DNA of 64,000 nt. Source: Microlunatus sagamiharensis (GTDB taxonomy: Bacteria > Actinomycetota > Actinomycetes > Propionibacteriales > Propionibacteriaceae). The stretch lies in NCBI RefSeq assembly GCF_900105785.1, contig NZ_LT629799.1, positions 4,216,001-4,280,000 of the forward strand. Reading direction: 5' to 3'. Position 1 is the stretch's first letter, and every line of letters starts with the position of its first letter. The translations under genes were made by a program, and so were the position numbers. The notes below the pieces were generated by a model. The model was not told the origin of the DNA. It was given only the letters and a program-made list of their open reading frames with translations, and made no database searches. Shown in pieces: positions 49,582-58,087 of this stretch.

Positions 49582-50436
49582 TCAGCGGGGCAGCAGCTCG
49601 CGGATCCTCGAGGTCATCAACCCGGTGCACCCCAGCCGCAGCGCGCGCTCGCGCTGCTCCGGCGTGGAGAGCGGGTAGGCCATGGTCTGCTTGCCGTGCC
49701 GGGCACCCGCGGCGACGACCGCGGAGACGAGCTCGTCGCTCTCGGAGAGCGCGATGCCCAGCATGTCGATGGTGTCCGAGGCGGCGAAGCGCTCGAGGTT
49801 GTCGCCGAGGTGGCTGGGCTGGTCGAGCACGTAGCCCCAGGTCGTGAAGCCCCGCGCCTTGGCCTCGGTGAAGGCGGCCGCGTTCACGTACGACTTCCAC
49901 ACCGTGCGCTCCGGCTGGGCGAGGGCGCTCAGCGCGGTCAGCAGCGGCTGGGTGGCCTCCTGGACCTTCGGCTCGGCGAACAGGACGAAGCGGTCCGCGA
50001 ACGGCGCGACCTCCTCGAAGCGGCTGAGCGGCTGCGCCGGCTGGGAAGGGTCGACGGTCCCCGCCGCGCTCACCCGGAGCGTGGACAGCGCGGACCAGGG
50101 CTGCTCGGCGATGGTCCAGCCGACGCCGGTCGTCCGCGTCGTCGTCGCGTCGTGGCTGCAGACGAGGACGCCGTCCGCGCTCAGGCAGAGCGAGACCTCG
50201 AGCGCGGCCAGCCCCGGCAGGGCGGCGGCCTGGCCGTACGCGTACGTGGTCATCTCCGGCCAGTCGCCGCCGCCCCCGCGGTGCGCGACGTAGAAGGGGC
50301 GCCCGGCCAGCAGGGACGCGACGGTAGGTGCCGGCGCCGGCGCCGGATCGGCCGGGCCGCAGGCGGCGACGGCCCCGGACGCGGCCGCGGCGCCCCCCGC
50401 GAGGAGGGCGCCGCGGAGGAGACCGCGCCGGGTCAG
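49582..50436 (-). CDS. Glycerophosphodiester phosphodiesterase-like Tat lipoprotein
   Basis: 284 aa if it starts at a CTG that overlaps the preceding stop as CTGA. This gives a complete Tat lipoprotein signal (MTRRGLLRGALLAGG... ending AVAAC). The only nearby standard start in frame is a GTG at 50511, which would overlap the upstream gene by 79 bp. GDPD motifs: FYVAHRGGGGDWPEMTT (catalytic His, PE), LEVSLCLSADGVLVCSHD (second His) and FAEPKV. The metal-binding E-x-D is E-x-S here and PEN is PEM, so activity may be altered. Expected substrates: glycerophosphodiesters or teichoic-acid-like polymers. Confidence 0.75.
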   Translation of the reverse strand: MTRRGLLRGALLAGGAAAASGAVAACGPADPAPAPAPTVASLLAGRPFYVAHRGGGGDWPEMTTYAYGQAAALPGLAALEVSLCLSADGVLVCSHDATTTRTTGVGWTIAEQPWSALSTLRVSAAGTVDPSQPAQPLSRFEEVAPFADRFVLFAEPKVQEATQPLLTALSALAQPERTVWKSYVNAAAFTEAKARGFTTWGYVLDQPSHLGDNLERFAASDTIDMLGIALSESDELVSAVVAAGARHGKQTMAYPLSTPEQRERALRLGCTGLMTSRIRELLPR

Positions 50437-51956
50437 CCGACGAACTTCAGACCCTTGGTCGTCTCGTCGAACTGCTTCCAGCTCTCGTTCGTGTACGGCG
50501 CGTAGACCCACGTCTTCATGGTCCCCGCCTTGGTGTCGATCTGGACCAGGCGCACCGGGTTGGTCGTCATGCTGTGGAAGCACTGGAGCATCGAGGCGAC
50601 CGTGGTGCCCTTGCTCGTGACGTCGGTGCGCGTCGCGCCCTTGCCGGTGTGGCCGGACAGGACCAGCTTGACGTTGCCGAAGGGCTTGACGACCTGGTCG
50701 TACAGGTAGGCCGGCGTGGTGGAGCCGTAGCCGCCGTTGGAGGTGCTGATCTTGCCGTTCGACTCCAGGTAGGAGTGCGTCACGATGATCACGTTCTTCT
50801 TCGGGTTGTCCTTGACCAGGTCGGCGGCCCAGGCCACGACCTCCTTGCGCGGCCACAGCTCGAGGTTGATGACCATCCAGTCCTTCCCGCCGGCGCGGAA
50901 CTGGTGGTAGGCGTTGTCGGTCTTGCCCTTCTCGTAGGTGCCGGCCAGGGCGCCGAAGCGGCTCGCCGGGAAGTAGCCGTTGTAGGTCTTGGTGTCGCGC
51001 ACGGTGATCCAGGTCTTCGCCCCGGGGCAGGCCGACCCGCCCGCGCAGACCGCGGCGGTGTCGTGGTTGCCCGGCGCGGCCGCCATCGGCACCGCCGCCT
51101 GCAGGGGGAGCAGGCCCTGCGCGGCGTTGGCGTAGAGGTCGTGGTCGGGGGAGTCCCAGTCGGCGATGTCGCCGACGACCGCGGCGAAGCGCAGGTCGAG
51201 CTTGTCCTTGTTGTCGGCGAGCCACTGCGAGCGGTTGGCGATGCGGGGGTCGCTCGCCTTGTGGGTCTCGCGCTGGATGTCGGGCAGGACGGCGATGGTG
51301 AAGGTGGTGTCGCTGTCCTTGGCGGGCAGCGGGCCGGCGGTCGGGCCCTTCGGCACGGGACGTCCCGACTGCGGGGGCGCCGGGGGCGCCGGCGGCTCGG
51401 AGGGGTCGGGCGAGGTGGGCGTCCCGGTCGTCGGCTCGGAGGACCCGGCGGCGTAGAAGAGGACCCCCGCGTCGGACCAGCCCTGGGAGACGAGCGTGTC
51501 ACGCGCGGCCGTGCCCGAGGCGAGGCGGTGCTTGCCCTTGGACGTCAGCTGGTGCACGGGCGTGCTGCAGCCCGGTGCGGAGGCCGCGGCGCCGTAGAAG
51601 GGCACGGACTCCTCGGCGTAGCCCGCCGAGCGGGCGGCGGAGACGTCGGAGCCCGCGACGTACTCGTAGTCCGCCCCCTTGCGCAGGCGGTGCACGTCGA
51701 CGAGGCCGGTGCCCTTGCGGTCGGCGACCTCGGCGACCACGCCGCGGTCGGTGTAGCCGTACTTGGACACCGCCTTGGACGCCTCGCCGCTGTACACGGT
51801 GACGAGGCTCGCGCCGGTCTTGGCGTGCACGAGCTGGTGGAGCCCGGTCGAGAAGCCCGAGCAGGCGCCGGCGGCCGAGGCCGGGGCCGTGGTGGCGGTG
51901 ATGCTGGTGAGGACGACGAGGGCGGACGCGGGCAGGGCGAGAGAACGGAAGCGCAT
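50433..51956 (-). CDS. Secreted metallophosphoesterase with N-terminal repeat domain
   Basis: 507 aa. Signal peptide to about residue 29; a repeat region (about 30-175) that looks like DUF5648-type repeats (TGLHQLVHAKTG, STPVHQLTSKGKH, each followed by a GYxxxGV segment); a Pro-rich linker (about 175-210); then a calcineurin-like phosphoesterase (about 215-500). Metal motifs: LPDIQ (in place of DxH, as in the LPDTQ subgroup), GDIADWD, GNHD, THSYL and SGHTG. ATG with strong AGGAGGAA. Paralogous to the gene at 52115. The substrate, perhaps a phosphodiester in surface polymers, is unknown. Confidence 0.82.
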   Translation of the reverse strand: MRFRSLALPASALVVLTSITATTAPASAAGACSGFSTGLHQLVHAKTGASLVTVYSGEASKAVSKYGYTDRGVVAEVADRKGTGLVDVHRLRKGADYEYVAGSDVSAARSAGYAEESVPFYGAAASAPGCSTPVHQLTSKGKHRLASGTAARDTLVSQGWSDAGVLFYAAGSSEPTTGTPTSPDPSEPPAPPAPPQSGRPVPKGPTAGPLPAKDSDTTFTIAVLPDIQRETHKASDPRIANRSQWLADNKDKLDLRFAAVVGDIADWDSPDHDLYANAAQGLLPLQAAVPMAAAPGNHDTAAVCAGGSACPGAKTWITVRDTKTYNGYFPASRFGALAGTYEKGKTDNAYHQFRAGGKDWMVINLELWPRKEVVAWAADLVKDNPKKNVIIVTHSYLESNGKISTSNGGYGSTTPAYLYDQVVKPFGNVKLVLSGHTGKGATRTDVTSKGTTVASMLQCFHSMTTNPVRLVQIDTKAGTMKTWVYAPYTNESWKQFDETTKGLKFVG

Positions 51957-52114
51957 CGGGGGGGTTCCTCCTGGGACGCCTGGCGTCCCCGCTCAGGGCT
52001 CTGACGAGCCCGGATCTTCTCCCCCGAGAGGTGGCCTTCGTCGGCCGTGGCTGGATACTTTCAGGCCGCGCACGGGTGCACGGCCAACTCAGGAACTCTT
52101 TAGGTTCCTGCTCG

Positions 52115-53143
52115 TCACCGGACGAACTTCATGCCGGTGACCGCCTTGGTCTTGTCCTTCTTGCCCGTCGAGGGCCAGTGGATGTCGCTGTAGACCTTGC
52201 CGGAGTCCGTGTGGATGGAGACGGTGCGCACCGGGTTGGAGGTGTTGCTGTGGAAGCACTGGAGGTAGGACACGATCTTGTTGCCCTTGACCCCCTTGTC
52301 GGTGCGGGTCCGGGCCTTGCCGGTGTGGCCGGAGAAGACGAACTTGACGTTCGGGTAGAGCTTGACCAGGTTGTCGAACAGGTACTTCGGCGAGGTCGCG
52401 CCGTAGCCGCCGTTGCTCTTCGAGATCGAGCCGCCGGCGGTCAGGTACGAGTGCGTGACGATGATGACGTTCTTGTCCGGGTGGGCCTTGACCACGCCGT
52501 TCGCCCACGCGATCACCGACTTGCGGGGCCACAGCTCGAGGTTGAGCACCATCCAGTCGACGTCGCCGGCGCGGAACGAGTGGTACGCGTTGTCGATCTT
52601 GCCGGGCTCGAACTCACCGTCGAGCGCGGCGAAGCGGCTCGCCGGGAAGTAGGTGTTGAAGACGCTCGTGTCGCGCACGGTCTCCCAGGTCTTCTTCCCC
52701 GGGCAGGCAGACCCACCGGGGCAGACCGCCGCCGTGTCGTGGTTGCCGACGGCCGTCGCCCAGGGCATCGACGCCTGCAGGGGCAGCAGCGAGCGGGCGG
52801 CGTTCGCGTACTGGTCGTGGTCGGGGGTGTCCCAGTCGGCCACGTCGCCCACGGAGAGCGCGAAGCGCAGGTCCCAGCTCTTCTGACGCGCGGCCAGCCA
52901 GTCGGAGCGCTGCTCCATCCGGGGGTCGGACGCGGTGTGCGTCTCGCGCTGCGTGTCGGGCAGCACCGCGATGCCGAAGGTGCGGTCGGCGTCACGGGCC
53001 GGCAGCGGTCCCGCGGTGGGACCGGACGGGACGGGTTGGACGACGACGGCGGGGGAGGGCACGGCGGAGGCCGTGGTCAGCCCGGTGGTGGCGCTGGCGA
53101 GGGCGAGGAGTGCTGCGGAGGCAGCGAGGAGTCGAGCACGCAT
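52115..53143 (-). CDS. Secreted metallophosphoesterase
   Basis: 342 aa. Signal peptide to about residue 29, short linker, then a calcineurin-like phosphoesterase with LPDTQ, GDVADWD, GNHD, THSYL and SGHTG motifs. It is strongly similar to the catalytic part of 50433 (TAGPLPA, NAYHSFRAG, LNLELWPRKSV, LQCFHS) but lacks the repeat domain. ATG at 53143. A 7-bp hairpin CAGGAAC/GTTCCTG (52090-52110) follows the stop. Probably a duplication pair with 50433. Confidence 0.82.
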   Translation of the reverse strand: MRARLLAASAALLALASATTGLTTASAVPSPAVVVQPVPSGPTAGPLPARDADRTFGIAVLPDTQRETHTASDPRMEQRSDWLAARQKSWDLRFALSVGDVADWDTPDHDQYANAARSLLPLQASMPWATAVGNHDTAAVCPGGSACPGKKTWETVRDTSVFNTYFPASRFAALDGEFEPGKIDNAYHSFRAGDVDWMVLNLELWPRKSVIAWANGVVKAHPDKNVIIVTHSYLTAGGSISKSNGGYGATSPKYLFDNLVKLYPNVKFVFSGHTGKARTRTDKGVKGNKIVSYLQCFHSNTSNPVRTVSIHTDSGKVYSDIHWPSTGKKDKTKAVTGMKFVR

Positions 53144-53349
53144 GGAGGCGGTCCTGTTCGGGCGGGGGGTCCCTGGGGCCGTCGGCGGAGGGCGACGGTG
53201 GTTGGCGGATCTCGGCCGACCGACGCTGGGCGGTTCCGATGCTGAGAGTTCGGTGTGCGTCACGCTACGTAGTGGATTCTTCGAGGTCAATGCTTCCCCG
53301 GATGCTGAGGACGCGGTCGGTCCACGCCCGGCGCCCCTCGGACAGCACG

Positions 53350-53379
53350 ACGGCCCGCCTGCCGGAGCAGACGGGCCGT
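53350..53379 (-). terminator. Terminator of the sugar transferase gene
   Basis: Nested hairpin: ACGGCCCG/CGGGCCGT (8 bp) plus CTGC/GCAG (4 bp) separated by one mismatch, loop CGGA. It begins 15 nt beyond the minus-strand stop at 53394. Confidence 0.75.
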
Positions 53380-53393
53380 GCGTCAGGAGCGGA

Positions 53394-54962
53394 TCAGTAG
53401 GCGCCGCGCCGCGCCAGGACGGCGAAGACGGTCTTCCAGATGATCAGCAGGTCGAGCGTGAGGGTCCAGTTCTCGACGTAGCGCAGGTCGAGCCGGACGC
53501 TCTCGTCCCAGCTCAGCAGCGAGCGGCCGCTGACCTGCCACAGCCCGGTCAGGCCCGGCGTGACGAGGAGGCGGCGGTGCGTGTAGTTCTCGTAGCCGTC
53601 CACCTCCGAGGGCAGCGGCGGACGCGGTCCGACCAGCGACATGGAGCCGCCGAGCACGTTGAACAGCTGCGGGAGCTCGTCGAGAGAGAACTTGCGCAGG
53701 AACTTGCCGACCCGGCTGACCCGGGGGTCGTCCTCCATCTTGAACAGGAAGCCCATCGACGGGTTCTCCCGGCGCAGCTCGGCCAGCCGCTCCTCGGCGT
53801 CGACGTGCATCGACCGGAACTTCCACATGGTGAAAGTCGAGCCCTCGAGCCCGACGCGCACCTGGCGGAAGAAGACCGGGCCGCCGCCGTCGAGCTTGAT
53901 CGCCACGGCGATCGCCAGCAGCAGCGGCGAGAACACCACGAGGAACGGCAGCGTCAGGGCGATGTCGGTGCCGCGCTTGACGAAGCGGCGCCACCCGGTG
54001 AAGTGCGGCTGCTCGACGTGCAGGAGCGGCAGCCCGACGTGCGGGCGGATGTGCATGCGCGGACCGGCGACCTCGACGAGGCCGGGGTGGACGAGCAGCT
54101 CGACCTCGGTGCCCTCGAGGGCCCACGCGAGCCGCTTGAGGTAGAGGTGGCGCGTGGCCTCGCCGCCGGTGACGGCGACCGAGTCGGCGCCGATCGCCCG
54201 CACGACGGCCGCGGCGTCGTCGAGCGAGCCGAGGACCTGGAGCCCGGCGCGCTCCGCCAGCTCGCGCTCGCGGTCCGGGACGCACACGCCCAGCACGTGC
54301 ATGCCGTGCTGCTCGCGGTCGAGGACCTCGCCGAGCTCGGTGACCGTCGACGCGCTGCCCACGAGCACGACGCGCCGCACGGTGCGACCGAGGCGCTGCT
54401 GGCGGCGCAGGTAGCGCCGGCCCGCGAGCCGGACCAGGAGGCTCGCGGCTCCGGCGAGCGGGATGGCGGTGACGGAGAGGGCCACGACGCCGTACTTGTC
54501 GACGACGGCCGACGGGACGGCGGCCGCGGCGATGGCGAGCACCGCCGCGTGGATGACGGCCCGGAACTCGTCGTCGCCCACCCCGATGTTGCGCTGGTCG
54601 TACCCGTGGCACACCGCCACGGCGAGCGGCCAGGCGAGCGCGGCCCCCAGCGCCAGGACGAGCGACTTCTCGTCGTTGAACTGGCCGGCGGAGTTGAAGA
54701 ACTCCATGGCGGCGACCACGGCGAGCAGGCCGAGGCAGGCGTCGAGGAGGAGGACGACGAGGCCGTAACGGCGTCGCCACTCGTGGAAGCGTCGCGGCGG
54801 CCGCGGCACGCGTGGCGTGGCCGAGCGGTCCTGCGGGCGGGGTCCGACCACGGCCACCGCGTCGGCGGCCGCAGGTGGCTTGAAGTAGCCACGGTCGTCC
54901 GTGGTGGCGGACTGCGGGGGCGCCCCCAACGCCTCCGCAGTCGGTGCAACGTCTGTCGACAC
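53394..54962 (-). CDS. Exopolysaccharide polyprenyl glycosylphosphotransferase
   Basis: Initiating enzyme that moves sugar-1-phosphate from a UDP-sugar to undecaprenyl phosphate. 522 aa from the GTG at 54962 (GGGGAG just upstream); an ATG at 55088 would add 42 low-complexity residues. N-terminal membrane helices, a CoA-binding-like Rossmann region (VRRVVLVGSASTVTELGEVL) and the catalytic bacterial sugar transferase domain at the C-terminus: KRGTDIALTLPFLVVFSPLL, GPVFFRQVRVG, MWKFRSMHVDAE, DELPQLFNVLGGSMSLVGPR and PGLTGLWQVSGRS. Family WbaP/CpsE/WcaJ; which sugar is unknown. Confidence 0.92.
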   Translation of the reverse strand: MSTDVAPTAEALGAPPQSATTDDRGYFKPPAAADAVAVVGPRPQDRSATPRVPRPPRRFHEWRRRYGLVVLLLDACLGLLAVVAAMEFFNSAGQFNDEKSLVLALGAALAWPLAVAVCHGYDQRNIGVGDDEFRAVIHAAVLAIAAAAVPSAVVDKYGVVALSVTAIPLAGAASLLVRLAGRRYLRRQQRLGRTVRRVVLVGSASTVTELGEVLDREQHGMHVLGVCVPDRERELAERAGLQVLGSLDDAAAVVRAIGADSVAVTGGEATRHLYLKRLAWALEGTEVELLVHPGLVEVAGPRMHIRPHVGLPLLHVEQPHFTGWRRFVKRGTDIALTLPFLVVFSPLLLAIAVAIKLDGGGPVFFRQVRVGLEGSTFTMWKFRSMHVDAEERLAELRRENPSMGFLFKMEDDPRVSRVGKFLRKFSLDELPQLFNVLGGSMSLVGPRPPLPSEVDGYENYTHRRLLVTPGLTGLWQVSGRSLLSWDESVRLDLRYVENWTLTLDLLIIWKTVFAVLARRGAY

Positions 54963-55226
54963 GATCTCCCCGACTTCCCCGAGCAAGCGATCGGCACCCC
55001 CCTTGGCGCCGACGAGTCCTGGGTGCGCGGGAGCATGACGAGGACCGACGGGAATCTCGTTCGGACGCGTGCCAGAGCGGCGACGCATGGCCTTGCTATG
55101 AGCTCCCCGTGCTCGTCCTCGCCGTGCCTGACGCACGACCAGGAGCCCTGACGCTACCCAACGAGAACGGATGGCGCAGGTCGTGTGACGTGATCGTGAC
55201 ATTTTCTCAGCGGACTCACGGCAAGG

Positions 55227-55242
55227 TGTGAACGAGGTCACC
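55227..55242. promoter_or_regulatory. CRP-type site TGTGA-N6-TCACC
   Basis: One mismatch from the perfect palindrome seen at 29746. About 265 bp before the sugar transferase GTG and 104 bp before crcB. Confidence 0.35.
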
Positions 55243-55332
55243 CGGAGATTCGTACGGACTCGGACCTGTTTCGCCGCTCCTGCCGGGCCGACCCGCCTTC
55301 CACGCCGCCGGGGGAGGGCGCAGGCTGCGTCG

Positions 55333-55338
55333 TAACCT
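55333..55338 (+). promoter_or_regulatory. Putative -10 of leaderless crcB gene
   Basis: TAACCT, 7 nt before the GTG at 55346. Confidence 0.35.
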
Positions 55339-55345
55339 GCGCGTC

Positions 55346-55768
55346 GTGCCCGCCCGTCCTGCGTACCGGCAGCCGCTCCTGCTCCTCCTGGTGCTCCTCG
55401 GCGGCGCGACCGGGACGCTCGCCCGCTGGGCCACGGGGCTGGCGGTCCCGCACGTGGACCGGGTGCCGCTCGGGACGCTCGCGGTGAACGTCGTCGGGGC
55501 CTTCGTGCTCGGGGCGCTGCTGGAGCACCTGGCGGGCCGCGGTCCCGACGAGGGGCGCCGCCGGGCGCTGCGGGTGACGCTCGGCACCGGCTTCTGCGGC
55601 GGGTTCACCACCTACAGCGCGCTGGCCAACGACACCGACGCCCTGCTGCGCCAGGGGCTGGTCGGCCACGCCCTCGGTTACGTCGGGTCGACGCTCGTGC
55701 TGGGGCTGGTGGCCTCGGCGCTCGGGATCGCCACCGTCCGCCGCGGGGCGCGGGGGAGGACGGCGTGA
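55346..55768 (+). CDS. crcB: Fluoride channel subunit CrcB/Fluc (first of a pair)
   Basis: 140 aa, four membrane helices. Fluc motifs: GGATGTLARW, LAVNVVGAFVLG (pore Asn), GTGFCGGFTTYSAL (the central Na-site/Phe-box region). Exports fluoride passively as a dimer; here the two dissimilar genes overlap (GTGA), as in actinobacteria with heteromeric Fluc. The C-terminus is Arg-rich. GTG start, leaderless-type promoter. Confidence 0.9.
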   Translation: MPARPAYRQPLLLLLVLLGGATGTLARWATGLAVPHVDRVPLGTLAVNVVGAFVLGALLEHLAGRGPDEGRRRALRVTLGTGFCGGFTTYSALANDTDALLRQGLVGHALGYVGSTLVLGLVASALGIATVRRGARGRTA

Positions 55769-56127
55769 GCGTCCTGCTGCTCGCCCTGGCCGGGGGCCTC
55801 GGCGCCGTGGCCCGGTTCGTCCTCGACGGGGCGCTCACCGCGGCGCGCGCGTGGCGGTACCCGGTCGGCACGACCGTGGTCAACCTGTCCGGCTCGTTCC
55901 TGCTCGGGCTGCTGGCCGGGCTCGCCGCGGGCCGGCTGCTCCCGCCGGCCGGTCTGCTCGTGCTCGGCACCGGCTTCCTCGGCGGCTACACGACCTTCAG
56001 CACGTCCGCGTACGAGACCGTCCGCCTGGCCGAGCAGCGCCGCTGGGGCGCGGCCGCCGCCCACGGCGTCGGGCAGGTCGTGCTGGCCACCGCACTCGCG
56101 GCGCTGGGCTACCTCGCCGGGTCGTGA
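55765..56127 (+). CDS. crcB: Fluoride channel subunit CrcB/Fluc (second of a pair)
   Basis: 120 aa, four membrane helices. GGLGAVARFVLDG, TTVVNLSGSFLLGLL and GTGFLGGYTTFSTSAYE are the canonical Fluc blocks. Partner of the gene at 55346, whose stop it overlaps by 4 bp. Confidence 0.92.
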   Translation: MSVLLLALAGGLGAVARFVLDGALTAARAWRYPVGTTVVNLSGSFLLGLLAGLAAGRLLPPAGLLVLGTGFLGGYTTFSTSAYETVRLAEQRRWGAAAAHGVGQVVLATALAALGYLAGS

Positions 56128-56156
56128 CGCGACGGCAGGGGTGCGAGCCTGGGGAG

Positions 56157-56999
56157 ATGAGCGCCCGGCTGAGCGAGTACTCCCACGACGGGCTGACCTT
56201 CGACGTGCGTGACTCCGGGCCGCTCGACGGCCCGGTCGTCGTCGCGCTGCACGGGTTCCCCCAGACGTCACGCTCCTGGGCGGGCGTGACGCCGCACCTG
56301 ACCAGGGCCGGGCGCCGCGTGCTCGCCCCCGACCAGCGCGGCTACTCCCCACGGGCGCGACCGCGCGCCGTGGCCGCGTACGCGCTGCCGCACCTCGTCG
56401 GCGACGTGCTCGCGCTGGCCGACGCGGCCGGGGCGGAGCGGTTCGACGTGCTGGGCCACGACTGGGGCGGCGGGGTGGCCTGGGCCCTCGCCGCCGCCCA
56501 CCCCGACCGGGTGCGTTCGCTGACCGTCGCCTCGACGCCGCACCCGCGTGCGCTGGTCGCCGCGATGCCGCACGGTCAGGCGCTGCGCTCCTGGTACATG
56601 GCGGTCTTCCAGCTGCCGTGGCTCCCAGAGCGGCTGCTCGGCGAGCCGCGGGTGGTCCGCCGGCTGCTGGGCTCGATGGGCACCCCCGACGTCGACGCCG
56701 TCCAGGCCCTGCTCGCCGACCGTGACGCGGCCCGCGCGACGCTGGGCTGGTACCGCGCCGCGGCCCGGAGCGTCGTGCGCGGCGGGGGACCGGGCGCGGT
56801 GGCGGTGCCGACGACCTACGTGTGGAGCGACGGGGACCCGGCCCTCGGACGCTGGGCGGCCGAGCGCACCGGGGCGTGGGTGTCCGCCGACTACCGCTTC
56901 GAGGTCCTCGACGGCGTCTCCCACTGGATCCCCGACGAGCGCCCCGAGGAGCTCGCCCGCCTGGCGCTGGACCGGATGACCTCCGTCGAGGTTCCCTAA
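56157..56999 (+). CDS. Alpha/beta hydrolase, epoxide hydrolase-like
   Basis: 280 aa. HGFPQTSRSW forms the oxyanion hole, and GHDWGGG carries an aspartate nucleophile, as in epoxide hydrolases and haloalkane dehalogenases. The acid is likely in WSDGDPALG and the base is the His of GVSHWIPDE. A GTG at 56124, overlapping the crcB stop as GTGA, would add 11 residues; I prefer the ATG because homologues normally begin near it. Substrate unknown. Confidence 0.8.
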   Translation: MSARLSEYSHDGLTFDVRDSGPLDGPVVVALHGFPQTSRSWAGVTPHLTRAGRRVLAPDQRGYSPRARPRAVAAYALPHLVGDVLALADAAGAERFDVLGHDWGGGVAWALAAAHPDRVRSLTVASTPHPRALVAAMPHGQALRSWYMAVFQLPWLPERLLGEPRVVRRLLGSMGTPDVDAVQALLADRDAARATLGWYRAAARSVVRGGGPGAVAVPTTYVWSDGDPALGRWAAERTGAWVSADYRFEVLDGVSHWIPDERPEELARLALDRMTSVEVP

Positions 57000-57040
57000 A
57001 GTCTCGGGTGGGAAGGTCCGACTCGCCGTACGGCCCGGTC

Positions 57041-57046
57041 TAGGGT
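57041..57046 (+). promoter_or_regulatory. Leaderless promoter of the propeller glycosidase gene
   Basis: TAGGGT, 6 nt before the ATG at 57053, with CCGACT 17 bp further upstream as a -35-like element. The clearest example of this pattern in the window. Confidence 0.5.
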
Positions 57047-57052
57047 GGCGCG

Positions 57053-57946
57053 ATGAGCACGCTGGTCGACGTGGGTCTGCCCCGCTACGAGGGCGCCGAG
57101 GTGGTGGTGCCCGCCCCGGCGACCGGGGCCGGCAACTGGGCGGGTGCGGCGAGCGTCGTGCTCGCCGACGGGGTCGTCTGGATGGCCCACCGCGTACGCC
57201 GTCCGCTCGACGCCGGTCGCGGCGTCAGCGTCGTCGTGTCGCGCTCGACCGACGGGGTGCGCTTCGAGCCGGTCGCGAGCGTCGAGCGGGACGCGTTCGC
57301 CGCCGCCTCCTTCGAACGACCGGTGATCATGCCGGTGCCGGGCGTCGGCTGGCGGCTCTACCTCAGCTGCGCCACCCCCGGCTCCAAGCACTGGTGGATC
57401 GAGGCCGTCGACGCCCCGACCCCGCAGGAGCTGGGCCGCGGGCGCCGCACCGTCGTGCTGCCGGGGGACCGCGCGTGGGGCGTCAAGGATCCGGTCGTCA
57501 CGCGGGACGAGGACGGCCGGTGGGACATGTGGGTCTGCTGCCACCCGCTGGACGAGGCCGGGGCCGAGGACCGCATGGTCACCCAGCACGCGACGAGCGC
57601 CGACGGCCTGGTCTGGGAGCTCCGGGGACCCGTGCTCGCGGGCAGCCCGACGGGCTGGGACGCCCGCGGCGCCCGCGTGACCGCGGTGCTGTCGCGCACG
57701 CCGCTGCGCGTGCTCTACGACGGCCGTGCCGACGCGGCCTCGAACTGGTTCGAGCAGACCGGCCTCGCCGAGGAGGTCGACGGGCGCCTGGTCGGCTCGC
57801 CCGCCCCCGTCGCCGCCTCGCCCGACGGCGACGGCGCCCTGCGCTACGTCAGCGTCGTCGCGCTGCCCGACGGCCGCAGCCGCTTCTACTTCGAGTCCGC
57901 CCGAGCCGACGGCTCCCACGACCTCATGACGAGCGTGAGCGCCTAG
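57053..57946 (+). CDS. Five-bladed propeller protein, GH43/GH130-like glycosidase
   Basis: 297 aa, no signal peptide, so cytoplasmic. Beta-propeller pattern with blades such as [20 protein letters not shown] and [20 protein letters not shown], the latter resembling the KDP-type acidic motif of GH43 and phosphorylase-related GH130 families. Hydrolase or phosphorylase activity is inferred from fold only. Ends convergent with the sulfotransferase gene. Confidence 0.55.
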   Translation: MSTLVDVGLPRYEGAEVVVPAPATGAGNWAGAASVVLADGVVWMAHRVRRPLDAGRGVSVVVSRSTDGVRFEPVASVERDAFAAASFERPVIMPVPGVGWRLYLSCATPGSKHWWIEAVDAPTPQELGRGRRTVVLPGDRAWGVKDPVVTRDEDGRWDMWVCCHPLDEAGAEDRMVTQHATSADGLVWELRGPVLAGSPTGWDARGARVTAVLSRTPLRVLYDGRADAASNWFEQTGLAEEVDGRLVGSPAPVAASPDGDGALRYVSVVALPDGRSRFYFESARADGSHDLMTSVSA

Positions 57947-57999
57947 CCCGGACCATGGCCCGACCAGCGCCGGACCAGGCGCCGGTGCCTGGACGAGGA

Positions 58000-58032
58000 G
58001 AGCGTGACGACATGCTTTTCGTCGTCACGCTC
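58000..58032. terminator. Bidirectional terminator hairpin
   Basis: Perfect 12-bp stem GAGCGTGACGAC/GTCGTCACGCTC with a 9-nt loop containing TTTT, between convergent stops at 57946 and 58088. Confidence 0.8.
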
Positions 58033-58087
58033 GACGAGGAAGGCAGCGGACCAGAGCCTGGTCCGCGTCGGAGCGGAGCGGAGACAA

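Larger units (their letters stand above)
54963..55345. promoter_or_regulatory. Divergent region between sugar transferase and crcB
   Basis: 383 bp. Holds the alternative upstream start (55088) of the transferase, an ATTTTCTCAGCGG AT-rich stretch near 55200, a near-perfect CRP-type site (55227-55242) and TAACCT (55333-55338), a -10 for crcB. No fluoride riboswitch consensus was recognised. Confidence 0.4.

Noticed and set aside
55243-55345. Possible fluoride riboswitch before crcB
   Set aside because: The conserved pseudoknot elements are not recognisable, and a TAACCT hexamer 7 nt before the start suggests a leaderless transcript.
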